64,000 nucleotides of DNA from Janthinobacterium sp. PC23-8 (GTDB taxonomy: Bacteria > Pseudomonadota > Gammaproteobacteria > Burkholderiales > Burkholderiaceae_D), in contig NZ_NJGY01000002.1 of assembly GCF_002250505.1 (NCBI RefSeq), forward strand, positions 37,878-101,877. The letters are read 5' to 3'. Of this stretch, positions 62,716-64,000 are shown piece by piece. Position 1 is the first letter of the stretch. Each line of letters opens with the position of its first letter. The notes beneath the pieces are model-generated. The model ran no database searches, was not told where the DNA came from, and was given only the letters and a program-made list of their open reading frames with translations. The translations under genes and the position numbers were made by a program.

Positions 62716-63894
62716 CTACTTTTTGACTGTCTCGTTGGCGCGCGCCAGCAGGCGCTGCACGACTTCCTTCTGGAAGCTGCGGAACTCGCGGTCGGCGCTG
62801 ATGTTGGAAAACGCCAGCACCGCCGTCTTGCTGGCCGTATCGACGCAGACGATGGATGCGGCACCCGGGTCGCCGCCGGTTTGGGTGGCCAGTTGCATGC
62901 CGTCGAGGTCGCGCAGCACCCACGCCAGCGCCTGGCGCGCCTGCGGATCGGCGGCGGCCATGCTGACCGGCTGCGGTTCCAGGAAGGCCTTGACGGTTTC
63001 CTCTTTCAGGTAGCGGTGGCCCTTGACCATGCCGCCATTGCTGAATATGGCCAGGAAGCGGGCAAAATCATGGGCCGAGCTGCGCAAGAGGCCGGCCGGC
63101 CAGTCAGGATAGCCGACCGGCGGCAGCACTTGCAGTCCCGGGTCCTTGTCCTTGTAGGGCTGGGCCACCACCGTGCCGCGCGGCAGGCCGGCCAGTTTCC
63201 AGGCCGTGTCATCCATATCCAGCGGCGCGAACAGGTGCTCTTGCGAATACGCATCGAGTCCTTCGGGGTTCAGGCGTCCTACCAGGTAGCCAAGCAGCGC
63301 GATGCCGACATTGCTGTTGCGCCATTGCGTGCCGGGACGGCCGGCAAACGACAGGTCGGCGTCATACCAGCCGCCGCCGCGCGACAGATAGCCCTTCAAG
63401 AAGTCGCGCAAGGGCAGGCGCGGATCGCCTTCGACGGAAAACGCAGGGGTTTTTTCGTAGACAGCATCGGAAATGCCCGAGGTATGCGTCAGCAGATGGC
63501 GAAACGTGATCGGCACATCGGGATATTTAGGATGGATCAGCGGAAAGTCCAGATGGGGCGCCACCTTGTCGTCGAGCTGGAACAGGCCTTGCTCGTGCAG
63601 CATCATGATGGCGGTGGCCGTGACGACCTTGCTGACCGAGGCGATATGAAAAGCGGTGTTGGCGTCGGCTGCCTGCTCTTCCTCGATATTGGCCATGCCA
63701 TAGCCCCGCGCAAAGATGGTCTTGTCGCCGCGCACGATGGCTACGCTCATGGCCGGCGTTTCGGTGCGTGCCAAACCGTCGCGCATGAAGGCGTCAAAGG
63801 CGGTTTCCCAGGCTGTGTCGGCCGGATTGGTGGCGCAACCGGTTTGCAGCAGGGCCAGTGCGATACCCAACCCCAGTACGCTTCGTCGTTTCAT
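62716..63894 (-). CDS. Beta-lactamase-family serine hydrolase, lipoprotein
   Basis: A protein of 392 residues in the serine beta-lactamase/esterase (class C-like) family. The N terminus has a lipobox (LALLQTGC, Cys20), so it is probably anchored to a membrane. The nucleophile motif SxxK is Ser86-Lys89 (ASVSK); the third motif is TGGDPG. The second motif, normally Tyr-x-Asn, reads Asn193-Ser194-Asn195 (QWRNSNVG), so the catalytic Tyr is missing. The rest of the family signature is intact (HLLTHTSGI, PAGLLRSSAHDFARFL). It may therefore be weakly active or have a different role. Confidence 0.88.
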   Translation of the reverse strand: MKRRSVLGLGIALALLQTGCATNPADTAWETAFDAFMRDGLARTETPAMSVAIVRGDKTIFARGYGMANIEEEQAADANTAFHIASVSKVVTATAIMMLHEQGLFQLDDKVAPHLDFPLIHPKYPDVPITFRHLLTHTSGISDAVYEKTPAFSVEGDPRLPLRDFLKGYLSRGGGWYDADLSFAGRPGTQWRNSNVGIALLGYLVGRLNPEGLDAYSQEHLFAPLDMDDTAWKLAGLPRGTVVAQPYKDKDPGLQVLPPVGYPDWPAGLLRSSAHDFARFLAIFSNGGMVKGHRYLKEETVKAFLEPQPVSMAAADPQARQALAWVLRDLDGMQLATQTGGDPGAASIVCVDTASKTAVLAFSNISADREFRSFQKEVVQRLLARANETVKK

Positions 63895-64000
63895 GTCTAT
63901 TATCTTTCTGAGCTCAAATCACGCCCGGCGCAGGCGTTTTAACGTTTTAGTTATCTTATCTTAACAATATTTTCTCAAAAAGCAGTGCCGATTGACAAAA

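Overview
The window is high-GC, densely coded bacterial chromosome with short intergenic gaps and many 4-bp start/stop overlaps. The gene families (NarK1-NarK2-NarGHJI-PpiC-MoaA-NarXL order, NnrS, DUF2946 beside an OprC-like receptor, FtrA-type regulator beside a rhodanese) suggest a betaproteobacterium, most likely Oxalobacteraceae (Janthinobacterium/Massilia/Duganella group). This is inferred from gene content and protein style only; there is no rRNA or other decisive marker. No tRNA, rRNA, CRISPR array, prophage or intact insertion sequence was seen.

Layout. 1-6100: a suspicious homopolymer-rich left edge, then a DUF2145 protein, an HDOD protein, a beta-carbonic anhydrase, and a hydrolase/M14 carboxypeptidase pair. 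6257-10082: a three-gene molybdenum hydroxylase operon of PaoABC type (Tat-exported periplasmic aldehyde oxidoreductase), with an inverted repeat upstream. 10087-21200: mostly housekeeping or unlinked genes (chemoreceptor, arsenate reductase, CorA, GNAT, rhodanese, FtrA-type regulator, DUF445, amino-acid permease, TonB_C-like small protein, DUF2059, uridine kinase). 21300-25200: DUF6434, a large DUF5916 outer-membrane protein, an acidic hypothetical and SirB2.

25306-28628: an operon of a RecQ-like helicase with a C-terminal phosphoribosyltransferase domain and a DprA-like protein. This is the RqlHI/PsyrTA type of toxin-antitoxin/defence-associated module and is the best candidate in the window for an unusual system. 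Its codon and base use look less GC-rich than its neighbours.

28865-43965: a complete respiratory nitrate block. Two nitrate/nitrite transporters (narK1, narK2) and a second beta-carbonic anhydrase are followed, across a small reverse-strand gene, by narGHJI, a parvulin-type isomerase, moaA and the nitrate-responsive pair narX-narL. The block imports nitrate, reduces it at the membrane, supplies the first molybdopterin step, and senses the substrate.

44009-64000: GFA and carboxymuconolactone-decarboxylase-like proteins; a lower-GC orphan of 480 residues; nnrS behind a probable NsrR operator; a chemoreceptor paired with an Hpt-like protein that lacks the phospho-accepting histidine; PQQ glucose dehydrogenase; a Fur-box-preceded siderophore receptor; a DUF2946/OprC-like copper pair; an unknown membrane protein; D-serine dehydratase; DUF455, YkvA and small proteins; and a serine hydrolase whose catalytic Tyr position is Asn. 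Many long reading frames opposite real genes are GC-driven shadows and were not annotated.
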